A stretch of 64,000 nt of DNA, taken from positions 1 to 64,000 of the forward strand of contig NZ_VSSR01000065.1 of assembly GCF_008123515.1 (NCBI RefSeq), read 5' to 3'. Within the stretch, counting starts at the first letter, position 1; every line of letters begins with the position of its first letter. Origin of the DNA: Bradyrhizobium cytisi. GTDB taxonomy: Bacteria > Pseudomonadota > Alphaproteobacteria > Rhizobiales > Xanthobacteraceae. The position numbers and the translations under genes are program-made. Positions 1-10,302 of the stretch are shown in pieces. The notes below the pieces were generated by a model. It was given only the letters and a program-made list of their open reading frames with translations. It was not told the origin of the DNA and made no database searches.

Positions 1-82
1 ACCAATCCATCCGCTGGACAGCGAAGCGCCGGATGAGGGGTTGCTTCAGCGAGCTCTGTTGCGAGAGACTCACACGCGGAGA

Positions 83-152
83 GAGACCGCTCACCCGTCT
101 CGCCGCTGCGCGGCGAGCCACCCTCTCCCACAAGGGGAGAGGGAAAATTACG
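83..152. repeat. Palindromic intergenic repeat, left edge of window
   Basis: Two hairpins sit side by side: one around CGCCGCTGCGCGGCG and one at about 121-143 with arms CCCTCTCCC and GGGGAGAGGG. The same word pair recurs at 6.2-6.4 kb between ccmB and ccmA, so this is a dispersed repeat. It lies just past the 3' end of the leftward DUF2336 gene and could act as its transcription end. Bases 1-82 show nothing I can assign. Confidence 0.5.
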
Positions 153-1257
153 ACGCCCGGACCTGCCAGAAGCGCAGCGTGCGTCGTGCATTCTCCGGCG
201 ACATCCGTGCAAAATTGCTCTGCGCCCTCGCAACATCCGCCGGCTTCATTGCACCTGTCGCAAAGCGGCTTTCGAGCACGGCGGCGGTGGTTTCCCAACT
301 CAGCTGCGCCGCTTTGCACGGCACCAGCAGGCCGTCTTCGCGCAGGCTCTGCATCAGCGGACGAATCACCTCGACCGTTGACCCTGACAATGCCGCCAAC
401 GCGGCCACGGCCTCTTCGTAGCGCCGCTGCCTGGCGAAGCCGAGCAGCGTCGCCTCATTGAGCTGACCGGATGCCTTGAGATTCGCGATCGCGCGCTTGG
501 CGCCCTCGAAATCGCGGACCCCCGACATCTCGCGCGCGACGCCGACGGTGACGGCGGCGATCGCGCTCTGGATTTCATCGAACAGATCGGGCGGCGCGCG
601 CGACAGCAATCGTGTGCGAACCGTGTCCGTCGCCGAGCGCAGCAATTGGCGGCGCAGCTCCGACGGCAGGTCGACGCGGACGCCGACGCTGACGGCGAGC
701 TCCGGATCGGACTCGGCCTGGCCGACAATAACGGTGAATCCGTTGCCCGAAACGCGCGCGCCGGGATTGGCGGCGAGTCGGCGGCTGACGCTCGGATAGC
801 GGCGCGCCAGCAGCGCGTCGGTGACGATCTCCTTCAGCCACCAGCGGCCGGCGACCGCGAGCAGATGCGGCTCGCCCTTGGATGATGCGATCTTCACCAG
901 CTCGCCGTCGTCGAGGCGCGCGGATTCCTGCAGCACGGGGCCGGCGATGCGGATCTCGTCATTGTTGGCGAGGCGGCGGATGACGGAGGGCGGGGCCTGC
1001 GCGATCGGCGCAAGCTGGGCGCTGATTTCGGCGAGCGCAACGCGCGCGCCCATGTCGGCGATGGCGCGCAGCTCGATGGTGCCGATCAGGCGCTCGAGCA
1101 CGTCGTCGAACAGCGCGATCTGCTCGTCGTCAAAACTTCCGGCGGAGGACAGGAACAGGTCGGTGACGCGCCGGGCCGTTTCGAGGCCCTTTTCCGCCGA
1201 ACCGAGAAGAATGGCGGCTTCAACCTCGTCGATGATCGATAGTTCGGCATTGGACAT
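148..1257 (-). CDS. DUF2336 domain-containing protein
   Basis: This is a 369-residue soluble protein with no signal peptide or membrane segment. It starts at an ATG and is made of short alanine- and leucine-rich helices separated by RRL/ARR-type turns, the look of a HEAT-like helical repeat. I recognise it as DUF2336 (PF10098), a family common in Bradyrhizobium and other alphaproteobacteria and without an agreed function. No catalytic motif is visible. It is transcribed alone and leftward; rluA-like downstream-facing genes begin about 100 bp to its right. The family call is fairly secure; the function is unknown. Confidence 0.8.
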   Translation of the reverse strand: MSNAELSIIDEVEAAILLGSAEKGLETARRVTDLFLSSAGSFDDEQIALFDDVLERLIGTIELRAIADMGARVALAEISAQLAPIAQAPPSVIRRLANNDEIRIAGPVLQESARLDDGELVKIASSKGEPHLLAVAGRWWLKEIVTDALLARRYPSVSRRLAANPGARVSGNGFTVIVGQAESDPELAVSVGVRVDLPSELRRQLLRSATDTVRTRLLSRAPPDLFDEIQSAIAAVTVGVAREMSGVRDFEGAKRAIANLKASGQLNEATLLGFARQRRYEEAVAALAALSGSTVEVIRPLMQSLREDGLLVPCKAAQLSWETTAAVLESRFATGAMKPADVARAQSNFARMSPENARRTLRFWQVRAS

Positions 1258-1361
1258 GACGCGTTGCTCGTCCTGAGCGGATGACGGAAGCTTGTTCTAA
1301 GCAACCGCTATCATTAGAGACGAGCACTGAACGTTTCGTAAACCATGGCTCGGGGAAGGGG

Positions 1362-2069
1362 TTATTCCCCGTTCCAGCCGCAGGCGCGGAGCTTCTCATG
1401 CATGTGGGGCGGGGCCGGTGCGACGACGCGGACCGGCTCCTTGTTTCGGGAGATCGGCACCACGATCTCGCGAGAATGCAGGTGCAGCTTCGGCTCGCCG
1501 AAGCGCGGGCCGCGGCCGTATATGTTATCGCCGAAGATCGGCCAGCCGGTCGAAGCCGAATGCACCCGCAATTGATGGGTCCGCCCCGTCACCGGTTCCA
1601 TGGCGAGCCAGGTGAAGCCCTCGCCGCGGCCCATCACCTTCCAGTTCGTGACGGCCTTCTGCCCCTCCGGGTCAGGCTTCTGCCACCAGCCGCGCTCCGC
1701 ATTGAGCCGGCCGAGCGGCATGTCGATGGTGCCTTCGTCCTCGGCAGGGCCGCCCTCGACCACGGTCCAGTAGGTCTTGCCGATCTTGCCATGCTTGAAC
1801 AGCAGGCCGAGCGAAGCGGTCGCCTTGCGATGGCGGCCGAGCACGAGGCAGCCGGAAGTGTCCTTGTCCAGCCGATGGGCCAGCACCGGCGGCCGCGGCA
1901 GGCCGAAACAGAGCGCGTTGAAGGAGGCTTCCAGATTGGCGCCGCCCTTGGGGCCGCGATGCACCGGCAGACCGGACGGCTTGTCGATGACCAGCATCAG
2001 CCCGTCGCGATGGAGCACGCGCGCCAAAATCTCGTCAGCGGTCAATTCGGGAACATCGAGCAATTGCAA
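1362..2069 (-). CDS. RluA-family RNA pseudouridine synthase
   Basis: The 235-residue protein isomerises uridine to pseudouridine in rRNA or tRNA. The family signature HRLDKDTSG is at residues 65-73, with the catalytic Asp at 68, and the later GRTHQLRVH motif is also present. There is no N-terminal S4 domain, so it resembles the short RluA/TruC-type enzymes rather than RluC/RluD. No ATG is available before the conserved core, and an in-frame stop lies four codons upstream, so the start must be TTG at 2069 or 2063. It is divergent from ftsY with about 40 bp between them. The target nucleotide cannot be told from sequence. Confidence 0.85.
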   Translation of the reverse strand: MQLLDVPELTADEILARVLHRDGLMLVIDKPSGLPVHRGPKGGANLEASFNALCFGLPRPPVLAHRLDKDTSGCLVLGRHRKATASLGLLFKHGKIGKTYWTVVEGGPAEDEGTIDMPLGRLNAERGWWQKPDPEGQKAVTNWKVMGRGEGFTWLAMEPVTGRTHQLRVHSASTGWPIFGDNIYGRGPRFGEPKLHLHSREIVVPISRNKEPVRVVAPAPPHMHEKLRACGWNGE

Positions 2070-2110
2070 GACTTTCGTTTAACAGCGGGAACGGCTAACA
2101 CACCGCCACC

Positions 2111-3058
2111 ATGAACGATACCACCCCCGAGACCTCCAAGCTGAGCTGGTGGCGCCGCCTGTCCAACGGGCTGAAGCGCACCTCGTCCTCGCTCGGAACC
2201 GCGGTCGCCGATCTCGTCACCAAGCGCAAGCTCGACCGCGCCATGCTCGACGACATCGAGGATGTGCTGCTGCGCGCCGACCTCGGCACCTCGGTCGCGG
2301 TGCGGATCGCGGATGCGGTCGGCACCGGGCGCTACGACAAGGCGATCTCGGCCGACGAGGTCAAGGACGTGGTCGCAACCGAGGTCGAGAAGGTGCTGGC
2401 GCCGGTGGCCAAGCCGCTCGAGATCGATGCGGGCAGGAAGCCGTTCGTGATCCTCGTGGTCGGCGTCAACGGCTCCGGCAAGACCACCACCATCGGCAAG
2501 CTCTCGCAAAAATTCGGCTCCGAAGGCCGCAAGGTGATGCTGGCCGCCGGCGACACGTTTCGCGCAGCAGCGATCGAGCAGCTCAAGGTCTGGGGCGAGC
2601 GCACCAGGACGCCGGTCATCGCGGGTGCGCAGGGCTCGGATTCGGCAAGTCTCGCCTTCAATGCGCTGACGGCGGCGAAGGAGCAGGCCATCGATGTGCT
2701 CCTGGTCGACACCGCCGGCCGCTTGCAGAACAAGGCCGAGCTGATGAACGAGCTCGAGAAGGTCGTGCGCGTCATCCGCAAGGTCGACGCTTCGGCGCCG
2801 CATGCGGTGCTGCTCGTGCTCGATGCCACCGTCGGCCAGAACGCGCTGTCGCAGGTCGAGGCCTTTCATCGCACCGCAGGGGTGACGGGCCTCGTGATGA
2901 CCAAGCTCGACGGCACCGCGCGCGGCGGCATTTTGGTGGCTCTCGCGGAGAAATTCAAGCTGCCGGTGCATTTCATCGGCGTCGGCGAAGGCGTCGACGA
3001 TCTCGCGCCGTTCACCGCGCGCGATTTTGCTCGTGCGATCGCCGGAATCGAATCGTAG
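2111..3058 (+). CDS. ftsY: Signal recognition particle receptor FtsY
   Basis: FtsY is the membrane-associated SRP-receptor GTPase that docks ribosome-SRP complexes at the Sec translocon. In this 315-residue protein the helical N domain spans about residues 20-95. The NG GTPase has G1 GVNGSGKTTT at 118-127, a DTF motif near 148, G3 DTAGR at 200-204 and G4 TKLDG near 265. The long acidic A domain of enteric FtsY is absent; the N terminus is short and has WWRR, which could give membrane contact. It is followed by a palindromic repeat and then ispZ, an order common in rhizobia. Confidence 0.96.
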   Translation: MNDTTPETSKLSWWRRLSNGLKRTSSSLGTAVADLVTKRKLDRAMLDDIEDVLLRADLGTSVAVRIADAVGTGRYDKAISADEVKDVVATEVEKVLAPVAKPLEIDAGRKPFVILVVGVNGSGKTTTIGKLSQKFGSEGRKVMLAAGDTFRAAAIEQLKVWGERTRTPVIAGAQGSDSASLAFNALTAAKEQAIDVLLVDTAGRLQNKAELMNELEKVVRVIRKVDASAPHAVLLVLDATVGQNALSQVEAFHRTAGVTGLVMTKLDGTARGGILVALAEKFKLPVHFIGVGEGVDDLAPFTARDFARAIAGIES

Positions 3059-3067
3059 GTTTCCTTC

Positions 3068-3167
3068 GTCATCCCCCGCGAAAGCGGGGGATCCAGTATT
3101 CCGAGCCGCCTGTGGTCTACAACCAGCGGCGCGGCGTACTGGATGCCCCGCCTTCGCGGGGCATGAC
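3068..3167. repeat. Palindromic repeat, GTCAT/CCAGTA family, copy 1
   Basis: The outer ends are GTCAT and ATGAC. Just inside are two hairpins, CCCCCGC-GAAA-GCGGGGG and GCCCCGC-CTTC-GCGGGGC, and a central inverted pair ATCCAGTA / TACTGGAT. Copies of this architecture recur at 27.9 and 32.2 kb. It fills almost the whole ftsY-ispZ gap and would be transcribed with ftsY. Confidence 0.85.
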
Positions 3168-3185
3168 AACAACAAAGGTCAGGTA

Positions 3186-3788
3186 ATGGACAAGACCCAG
3201 CCGCATCCGCTGTTCAAGCTTGCGACCGAGCTCGGTCCGCTGCTCGTGTTCTTCTTCGTGAATGCGAAGTTCAATTTGTTCGCCGCGACCGGCGCCTTCA
3301 TGGTCGCGATCGTGGTGGCGATGATCGCCTCCTATGTGGTGACGCGCCATATCCCGATCATGGCAATCGTGACCGGCGTGATCGTGCTGGTGTTCGGCAC
3401 GCTGACCCTGGTCCTGCACGACGAGACCTTCATCAAGGTCAAGCCGACCATCATCTACGGCCTGTTCGCCGCGATCCTCGGCGGCGGCCTGCTGTTCGGC
3501 CGCTCCTTCATCGCCGTGATGTTCGACCAGATGTTCAACCTGACCCCGCAGGGCTGGCGCATCCTGACGCTGCGCTGGGCGCTGTTCTTCGCCGGCATGG
3601 CGGTGCTGAACGAGATCGTCTGGCGCACCCAGAGCACGGATTTCTGGGTGAACTTCAAGGTGTTTGGCGTCACGCCCATCACCATGATCTTCGCCATCGC
3701 CCAGATGCCGCTGACCAAGCGCTACGGCGTCGAGCCGGTGTCGCTGGAGACCAGCGAGGCCGAGGCGGGAGATGTGCGGAAGGGGTAA
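3186..3788 (+). CDS. ispZ: Septation protein A (inner membrane spanning protein YciB/IspZ)
   Basis: The 200-residue integral membrane protein has about five to six hydrophobic segments, for example LLVFFFVNAKFNLF near the N terminus and ITMIFAIAQMPL near the end. It matches the YciB/IspZ family, linked to cell-envelope integrity and septation in enteric bacteria. The open frame extends upstream through the repeat, but the ATG at 3186 is preferred: MDKTQPHPLFKL is the family-like N terminus, and an AGGT-rich stretch precedes it. It lies downstream of ftsY in the same direction, probably co-transcribed. The C-terminal tail is acidic. Confidence 0.9.
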   Translation: MDKTQPHPLFKLATELGPLLVFFFVNAKFNLFAATGAFMVAIVVAMIASYVVTRHIPIMAIVTGVIVLVFGTLTLVLHDETFIKVKPTIIYGLFAAILGGGLLFGRSFIAVMFDQMFNLTPQGWRILTLRWALFFAGMAVLNEIVWRTQSTDFWVNFKVFGVTPITMIFAIAQMPLTKRYGVEPVSLETSEAEAGDVRKG

Positions 3789-3790
3789 TG

Positions 3791-3918
3791 CTCGTGTCCC
3801 GGACGCGCGAAGCGCGAGCCGGGACCCAGGCTCTCTCTAGAAGCGCGGTCGCGGCGGCATGGGCCCCGGCTCTGCAGCGCATCGCTGAACAAGCGCAGCG
3901 CTGTGTCCGGGGCACGAG
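3791..3918. repeat. Palindromic repeat between ispZ and ccmG
   Basis: The outer inverted repeat is CTCGTGTCCCGGAC at the left and GTCCGGGGCACGAG at the right, with an internal hairpin CGCGCGAAGCGCG. It lies between the convergent ispZ and ccmG genes and may serve as a bidirectional transcript end. Confidence 0.75.
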
Positions 3919-3924
3919 ATCGTA

Positions 3925-4518
3925 CTAAGATCCCGCCTTCAACGCCTTCTCCATCTCCGGCAGCAGCACCGTCCGCAAATTCTCCTGCGTGATCGGGCCG
4001 ACCAGCTTGTAGACGATGGTGCCTTCGCGGCCGACGACAAAGGTCTCAGGCACGCCATAGACGCCCCATTCGATCGAGGCGCGACCATTGGCGTCAGTGC
4101 CGACACGGCCGAACGGGTTGCCGTAACGGCCGAGGAAGCGCCGCGCGTTGTCGGGTGCATCCTTGTAGTTGATGCCGACGAGCTGGAAGCGCTTGTCCCT
4201 GGCAAGCTCCGTCAGCAGCGGCGCCTCGTCGTGACAGGGCACGCACCAGGAGGCCCAGACATTGACGAGGCTGACCTTGCCCTTGAACGCAGCGGGGTCG
4301 AGCCCGGGCACCTGCACGCTGTCGGCTTGCAATCCCTCAAGTGGCGGCAGCGTGGTCTGCGGTGCGGGCCGGCCGATCAGCGCGGAGGGAATTCGCGAAG
4401 GATCGCCGCTGCCGAGCCGGAACCAGAACAGCACGGCAAGGGCGACGAAGGCGAGCAGCGGAAGCACCATCAGGAAGGTGCGTCGCGGCGGCGTCGCGGG
4501 GGTCGATTGCTCGCTCAT
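3925..4518 (-). CDS. ccmG: Thiol:disulfide interchange protein CcmG (DsbE/CycY)
   Basis: This membrane-anchored periplasmic thioredoxin reduces the apocytochrome CxxCH cysteines before haem ligation. It has 197 residues: an N-terminal anchor at about 14-33, then a TlpA/DsbE-type thioredoxin fold with the redox motif WCVPCH (Cys92, Cys95) and the cis-proline motif GVPETF near residue 154. The start ATG overlaps the ccmD stop as ATGA, so the two are translationally coupled. It is the last gene of the leftward ccmA-B-C-D-G block (the family named cycV-W-Z-X-Y in Bradyrhizobium). Confidence 0.95.
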   Translation of the reverse strand: MSEQSTPATPPRRTFLMVLPLLAFVALAVLFWFRLGSGDPSRIPSALIGRPAPQTTLPPLEGLQADSVQVPGLDPAAFKGKVSLVNVWASWCVPCHDEAPLLTELARDKRFQLVGINYKDAPDNARRFLGRYGNPFGRVGTDANGRASIEWGVYGVPETFVVGREGTIVYKLVGPITQENLRTVLLPEMEKALKAGS

Positions 4519-4700
4519 GGTGTATCCACCGCGCTGCGGCCCGAGCGGCGCGTGACGCCGCTGCGATCGAGCTCGCGCAGACGTCGGGCCTGGTTGCGAT
4601 AATCGAGCACGACCCAGCCGATCAGGATCGCGACGACGATGGCGGCGGCAGCATAGGAGGTCACAATGAATGACGCATAGGGACCAAGCGACATCGTCAT
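4515..4700 (-). CDS. ccmD: Haem exporter protein CcmD (small subunit)
   Basis: The 61-residue protein has one membrane segment (about residues 11-32, FIVTSYAAAAIVVAILIGWV) followed by a basic stretch YRNQARRLREL, the classic CcmD layout. CcmD stabilises the CcmABC-holoCcmE complex that releases haem-loaded CcmE. The start at 4700 is chosen because its ATG overlaps the ccmC stop (ATGA); a second ATG two codons later is possible. Its stop overlaps the ccmG start in the same way. It is easily missed because the frame stays open far upstream inside ccmC. Confidence 0.9.
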   Translation of the reverse strand: MTMSLGPYASFIVTSYAAAAIVVAILIGWVVLDYRNQARRLRELDRSGVTRRSGRSAVDTP

Positions 4701-5428
4701 GCGGCTTTCTGGCTCGCCTGCATCATCTGCAGCGAGCGGACGCGGCGGCGCAAGATCTCGTTGCGCATCGCCGCCAGATGCAGTGTGACGAACAGCAGCG
4801 TGAATGCGACCGCCATCACCAGGAGCGGAATCAGGAACGACTTGTCGAGCGTCGAGCCGCCCATGCGCATCACCGAGGCCGGTTGATGCAACGTGTTCCA
4901 CCAGTCGACCGAGAATTTGATGATCGGCAGATTGATCGCACCGACCAGCGTCAGCACGGCCGCTGCGCGTGCCGCGCGCGAGGGATCCTCAACCGCGCGC
5001 CATAGCGCCATCAGGCCGAGATACATCAGGAACAGGATCAGCACCGAGGTCAGCCGCGCATCCCATTCCCAATAAGTGCCCCACATCGGCCGGCCCCATA
5101 GCGAGCCCGTGAGCAACGCGAGGAAGGTGAAGCTGGCGCCGATCGGTGCCGCGGCCTTGGCGGCGACGTCGGCGAGCGGATGCCGCCACACCAGCGTGCC
5201 GAGCGAGGCGACGCTCATCACGCCCCAGACGAACATTGAGAGCCACGCATTGGGCACGTGGATGAACATGATCTTCACGGTCGCGCCCTGCTGATAGTCG
5301 TCGGGCGCGGTGGCGGATTGATAAAGGCCGATCGTGAGCAGGATGACGGTCGCGGCCGCAAGCCACGGCACCACCCGCGCACTCAGCGCGAGGAACCGTG
5401 TGGGGTTGGCGAGATCGATCAGCGTCAT
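4697..5428 (-). CDS. ccmC: Haem exporter permease CcmC
   Basis: CcmC hands haem to the chaperone CcmE at the periplasmic face. The 243-residue protein has about six membrane segments and the tryptophan-rich WWD-type region YWEWDARLTSVLILF, preceded by WGRPMWGTYW. Its conserved histidines lie in IHVPNAW and WWNTLHQPAS, the pair expected to ligand haem. The start ATG at 5428 is about 76 bp from the ccmB stop, so coupling to ccmB is looser than the ATGA overlaps to ccmD and ccmG. Confidence 0.95.
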   Translation of the reverse strand: MTLIDLANPTRFLALSARVVPWLAAATVILLTIGLYQSATAPDDYQQGATVKIMFIHVPNAWLSMFVWGVMSVASLGTLVWRHPLADVAAKAAAPIGASFTFLALLTGSLWGRPMWGTYWEWDARLTSVLILFLMYLGLMALWRAVEDPSRAARAAAVLTLVGAINLPIIKFSVDWWNTLHQPASVMRMGGSTLDKSFLIPLLVMAVAFTLLFVTLHLAAMRNEILRRRVRSLQMMQASQKAA

Positions 5429-5504
5429 CCTATCCTGATAATCGCAGGTCCGGGCTCACGCAATCAGCATCAAAGTGCGCAGCGAAAGTTGATCGGGGTC
5501 AAGG

Positions 5505-6173
5505 TCAGTCCAGTCCATGCTTCAGGCTCGCCGCCGCCGCGAATGGGCCTACGATGAGGCTGACCAGCGACAGCGCGCAGAGGATCGAGAACGGCGCGCC
5601 GAATGACAATGGCCCGGTGATCGCGGCCTGCGAGGCCGCAACGCCGAAGATCAGCACGGGAATCGATAGCGGCAGCACCAGGACGGCCATCAAGAGGCCA
5701 CCACGATGCAGCGTCACCGCCAGTGCCGCACCGATCATGCCGGTAAATGTCAGCGCCGGGGTGCCGGCGAGCAGCGTCAGCGCCACGGCACCGGTCGCGG
5801 CCATGTCGAGGTTGAGCAACAGGCCCAGCACGGGGGTTGCGACAATCAGCGGCAGGCCCGCGGCCAGCCAATGCGCCAGCGCCTTGGCCGCGCAGGCCAG
5901 TTCCAGCGGCGTCCGGCTCATCGTGATCAAATCGAGCGAGCCGTCCTCATGGTCAGCCATGAACAGCCGGTCCAGCGTCAGCAGGCTGGCCAGCAGGGCG
6001 CCGAGCCAGAGGATGGCAGGCCCCAGCCGCGACAACAGCGCCAGGTCCGGCCCCACCGCAAACGGCATCAGCACCACCACGGTGAGGAAGAACAGCACGC
6101 CAATCAGCGCCCCGCCGCCGACGCGGAGCGCGATCCGGATGTCCCGGCGGATCAGGGCGGCGAGGGCGGTCAT
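5505..6173 (-). CDS. ccmB: Haem exporter permease CcmB
   Basis: This is the membrane subunit that pairs with the ATPase CcmA; the complex drives release of holo-CcmE rather than bulk haem export. It has 222 residues with six hydrophobic segments and starts MTALAALIRRDIRIALRVGG. The middle motif LDRLFMADHEDGSLD is typical of the family. It starts at an ATG at 6173, about 300 bp downstream of the ccmA stop; that gap is filled with palindromic repeats. Confidence 0.94.
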   Translation of the reverse strand: MTALAALIRRDIRIALRVGGGALIGVLFFLTVVVLMPFAVGPDLALLSRLGPAILWLGALLASLLTLDRLFMADHEDGSLDLITMSRTPLELACAAKALAHWLAAGLPLIVATPVLGLLLNLDMAATGAVALTLLAGTPALTFTGMIGAALAVTLHRGGLLMAVLVLPLSIPVLIFGVAASQAAITGPLSFGAPFSILCALSLVSLIVGPFAAAASLKHGLD

Positions 6174-6197
6174 GGGGCGCTCCCATCAAGCCCCAAG

Positions 6198-6465
6198 GGC
6201 GCTGCGCTCCCTCCCCCGCTTGCGGGGGAGGGTCGGGGAGAGGGTGTCTCTGCGTCGGGACTATTGAGGATTGCGGAGAACGTCTCTGCGCGGCGAGAGC
6301 CCTCACCCGCCGCGCTCTGCGAGCGCGTCGGCCTCTCCCGCAAGCGGGAGAGGCGAAGCAAGCCCGCGGACAAGCTCAGTGAAACCCATAGGCGATTACC
6401 CTTCCCCACAGGGGGGGAGGGAACGGAGAGAGCCGAGTCCGGCCACTTGGAAAGCTGAGGGTCTG
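6198..6465. repeat. Cluster of palindromic repeats between ccmA and ccmB
   Basis: The nearly 300-bp gap inside the ccm block holds several perfect hairpins: CTCCCCCGC-TT-GCGGGGGAG at 6211-6230, CCTCTCCCGC-AA-GCGGGAGAGG at 6332-6353, and a CCCTTCCCC / GGGGGGAGGG pair near 6400-6421. The words CTCACCCG and CTCTGCG also repeat. The same family occurs at the left edge of the window. No coding sequence is visible here. Confidence 0.75.
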
Positions 6466-6471
6466 TCGGAA

Positions 6472-7074
6472 TCATGCCATCCCCCCGATCCGCAGCTCCC
6501 GCGCCGCGATACCCAGCGCGGTATGCGTCGCCGCGATGATCAGGCCGCCGCGCGCCAGATGGTCGCGCATCAGGCCGCCGAACAAGTCCTGGCCGGCGAC
6601 ATCCAGCGCATTGGTCGGCTCGTCCAGCAGCCAGACCGGGCGGCGGACTGTCAGCAGCCGGGCCAGCGAGAGCCGGCGGCGCTGGCCGGCCGACAGGAAG
6701 GCCGCGGGCAGATCGGTGGCGTGGTCGAGGCCGACGGTGGCGAGGCTTTCAGCGGCGCCGCAGCGCTCGCCCCCCAGAAAATCAGCCCAGAATGACAGGT
6801 TTTCCGCCACGCTCAGCGCCGGCTTGAGGGCATCGCGATGGCCGAGATAGTGGCATTGCTCGGGCAGCGTCATTTCGGCGTCGCCCCCGTCGAGTACGAT
6901 CCTGCCGCCAGCCGGAATGAGCAGGCCGGCAATCAGCCGCAGCAGCGAGGTCTTGCCCGATCCGTTGCGGCCCACCACCGCCACGACGTCGCCGGAGGCC
7001 GCCTCGAAGTCGAGCCCGGAAAATACCTCGCGACCGCCCCGCACGCAGGTTAGCCCCTGTCCAGAGAGCCGCAT
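6472..7074 (-). CDS. ccmA: Haem exporter ATP-binding protein CcmA
   Basis: CcmA is the ATPase of the CcmABCD complex in cytochrome c maturation. From ATG 7074 it is 200 residues: Walker A GRNGSGKT at 35-42, signature LSAGQRRRLSLARL at 127-140, Walker B VWLLDEP at 147-153 and the switch His in AATHTAL. An upstream TTG at 7098 is possible but the ATG has a GAGG ribosome-binding site five bases ahead. It is the first gene of the leftward ccm block and faces acnA across a spacer with an Irr-box-like dyad. Confidence 0.94.
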   Translation of the reverse strand: MRLSGQGLTCVRGGREVFSGLDFEAASGDVVAVVGRNGSGKTSLLRLIAGLLIPAGGRIVLDGGDAEMTLPEQCHYLGHRDALKPALSVAENLSFWADFLGGERCGAAESLATVGLDHATDLPAAFLSAGQRRRLSLARLLTVRRPVWLLDEPTNALDVAGQDLFGGLMRDHLARGGLIIAATHTALGIAARELRIGGMA

Positions 7075-7183
7075 CTCGCCTCGTTGCAACCCGCTCAAAG
7101 CCGGGCCTCAGGAAAACTGGGGGTAGCGCATCAGAATTTTTGGCTCGCGAATTGCTGCGGTACGATTGTGGCTGTGGCGGCGC

Positions 7184-7203
7184 GGTTAGAAAGCTTCTAT
7201 AAG
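7184..7203. promoter_or_regulatory. Irr-box (ICE)-like inverted repeat between ccmA and acnA
   Basis: The sequence GTTAGAAAGCTTCTATAA contains a perfect TAGAA-N3-TTCTA dyad and matches 12 of 14 arm positions of the TTTAGAA-N3-TTCTAAA form I recall for iron-control elements bound by Irr in Bradyrhizobium. It lies 110 bp from the ccmA start and about 115 bp from the acnA start, in the only spacer the two divergent genes share. The site is visible; the Irr assignment is an inference. Confidence 0.45.
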
Positions 7204-7317
7204 CCCGGAACTACTTGATGCAGCAACTCAACCTGCCCCTGCAAGCGACCTAACCTGCTGCGCTGACGGTGTTACGATACCCCTTGCCGGGTATAACTAA
7301 CAATTGGGATTTCCTAC

Positions 7318-10038
<2,721 letters not shown>

Positions 10039-10089
10039 GCGCGAATTTGTGAACGGTGGCTCACTGCGACGTGAGTAGAAGGTTAAACA

Positions 10090-10115
10090 AAGGCGGCCTA
10101 TCACAAGGCCGCCTT
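10090..10115 (+). terminator. Terminator hairpin after acnA
   Basis: Perfect 9-bp arms AAGGCGGCC and GGCCGCCTT enclose an 8-base loop about 50 bp after the acnA stop. There is no long U tract after it, so termination strength is uncertain. Confidence 0.7.
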
Positions 10116-10183
10116 CGTGCATTACGGCATGCTTCAGATGGGCCCACCCGGCGGACACTTCGCATCGGGCGGAATGCGCCGTG

Positions 10184-10251
10184 CCCGTAAGACCGCCGTG
10201 CCCGTAAGACCGCCGTGCCCGTAAGACTGCCGTGCCCGTAAGACTACGGTG
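10184..10251. repeat. Four tandem copies of a 17-bp unit
   Basis: The unit CCCGTAAGACCGCCGTG is repeated head to tail four times (starts at 10184, 10201, 10218, 10235). Copies 1 and 2 are identical, copy 3 differs at one base and copy 4 near its end (ACTACGGTG). It ends about 50 bp upstream of the DUF1223 start, in the region where a promoter would be expected. Confidence 0.95.
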
Positions 10252-10302
10252 ACCATCGGGCGATAGGATATCCCTCCACGAAGACGAGATGTGACGTTCG
10301 AC

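Noticed and set aside
33..461. Open frames at the left edge
   Set aside because: They cover a palindromic repeat and the antisense of the DUF2336 gene; no protein features.
10184..10251. Possible CRISPR array
   Set aside because: The 17-bp units are contiguous with no spacers, and no cas genes are present.
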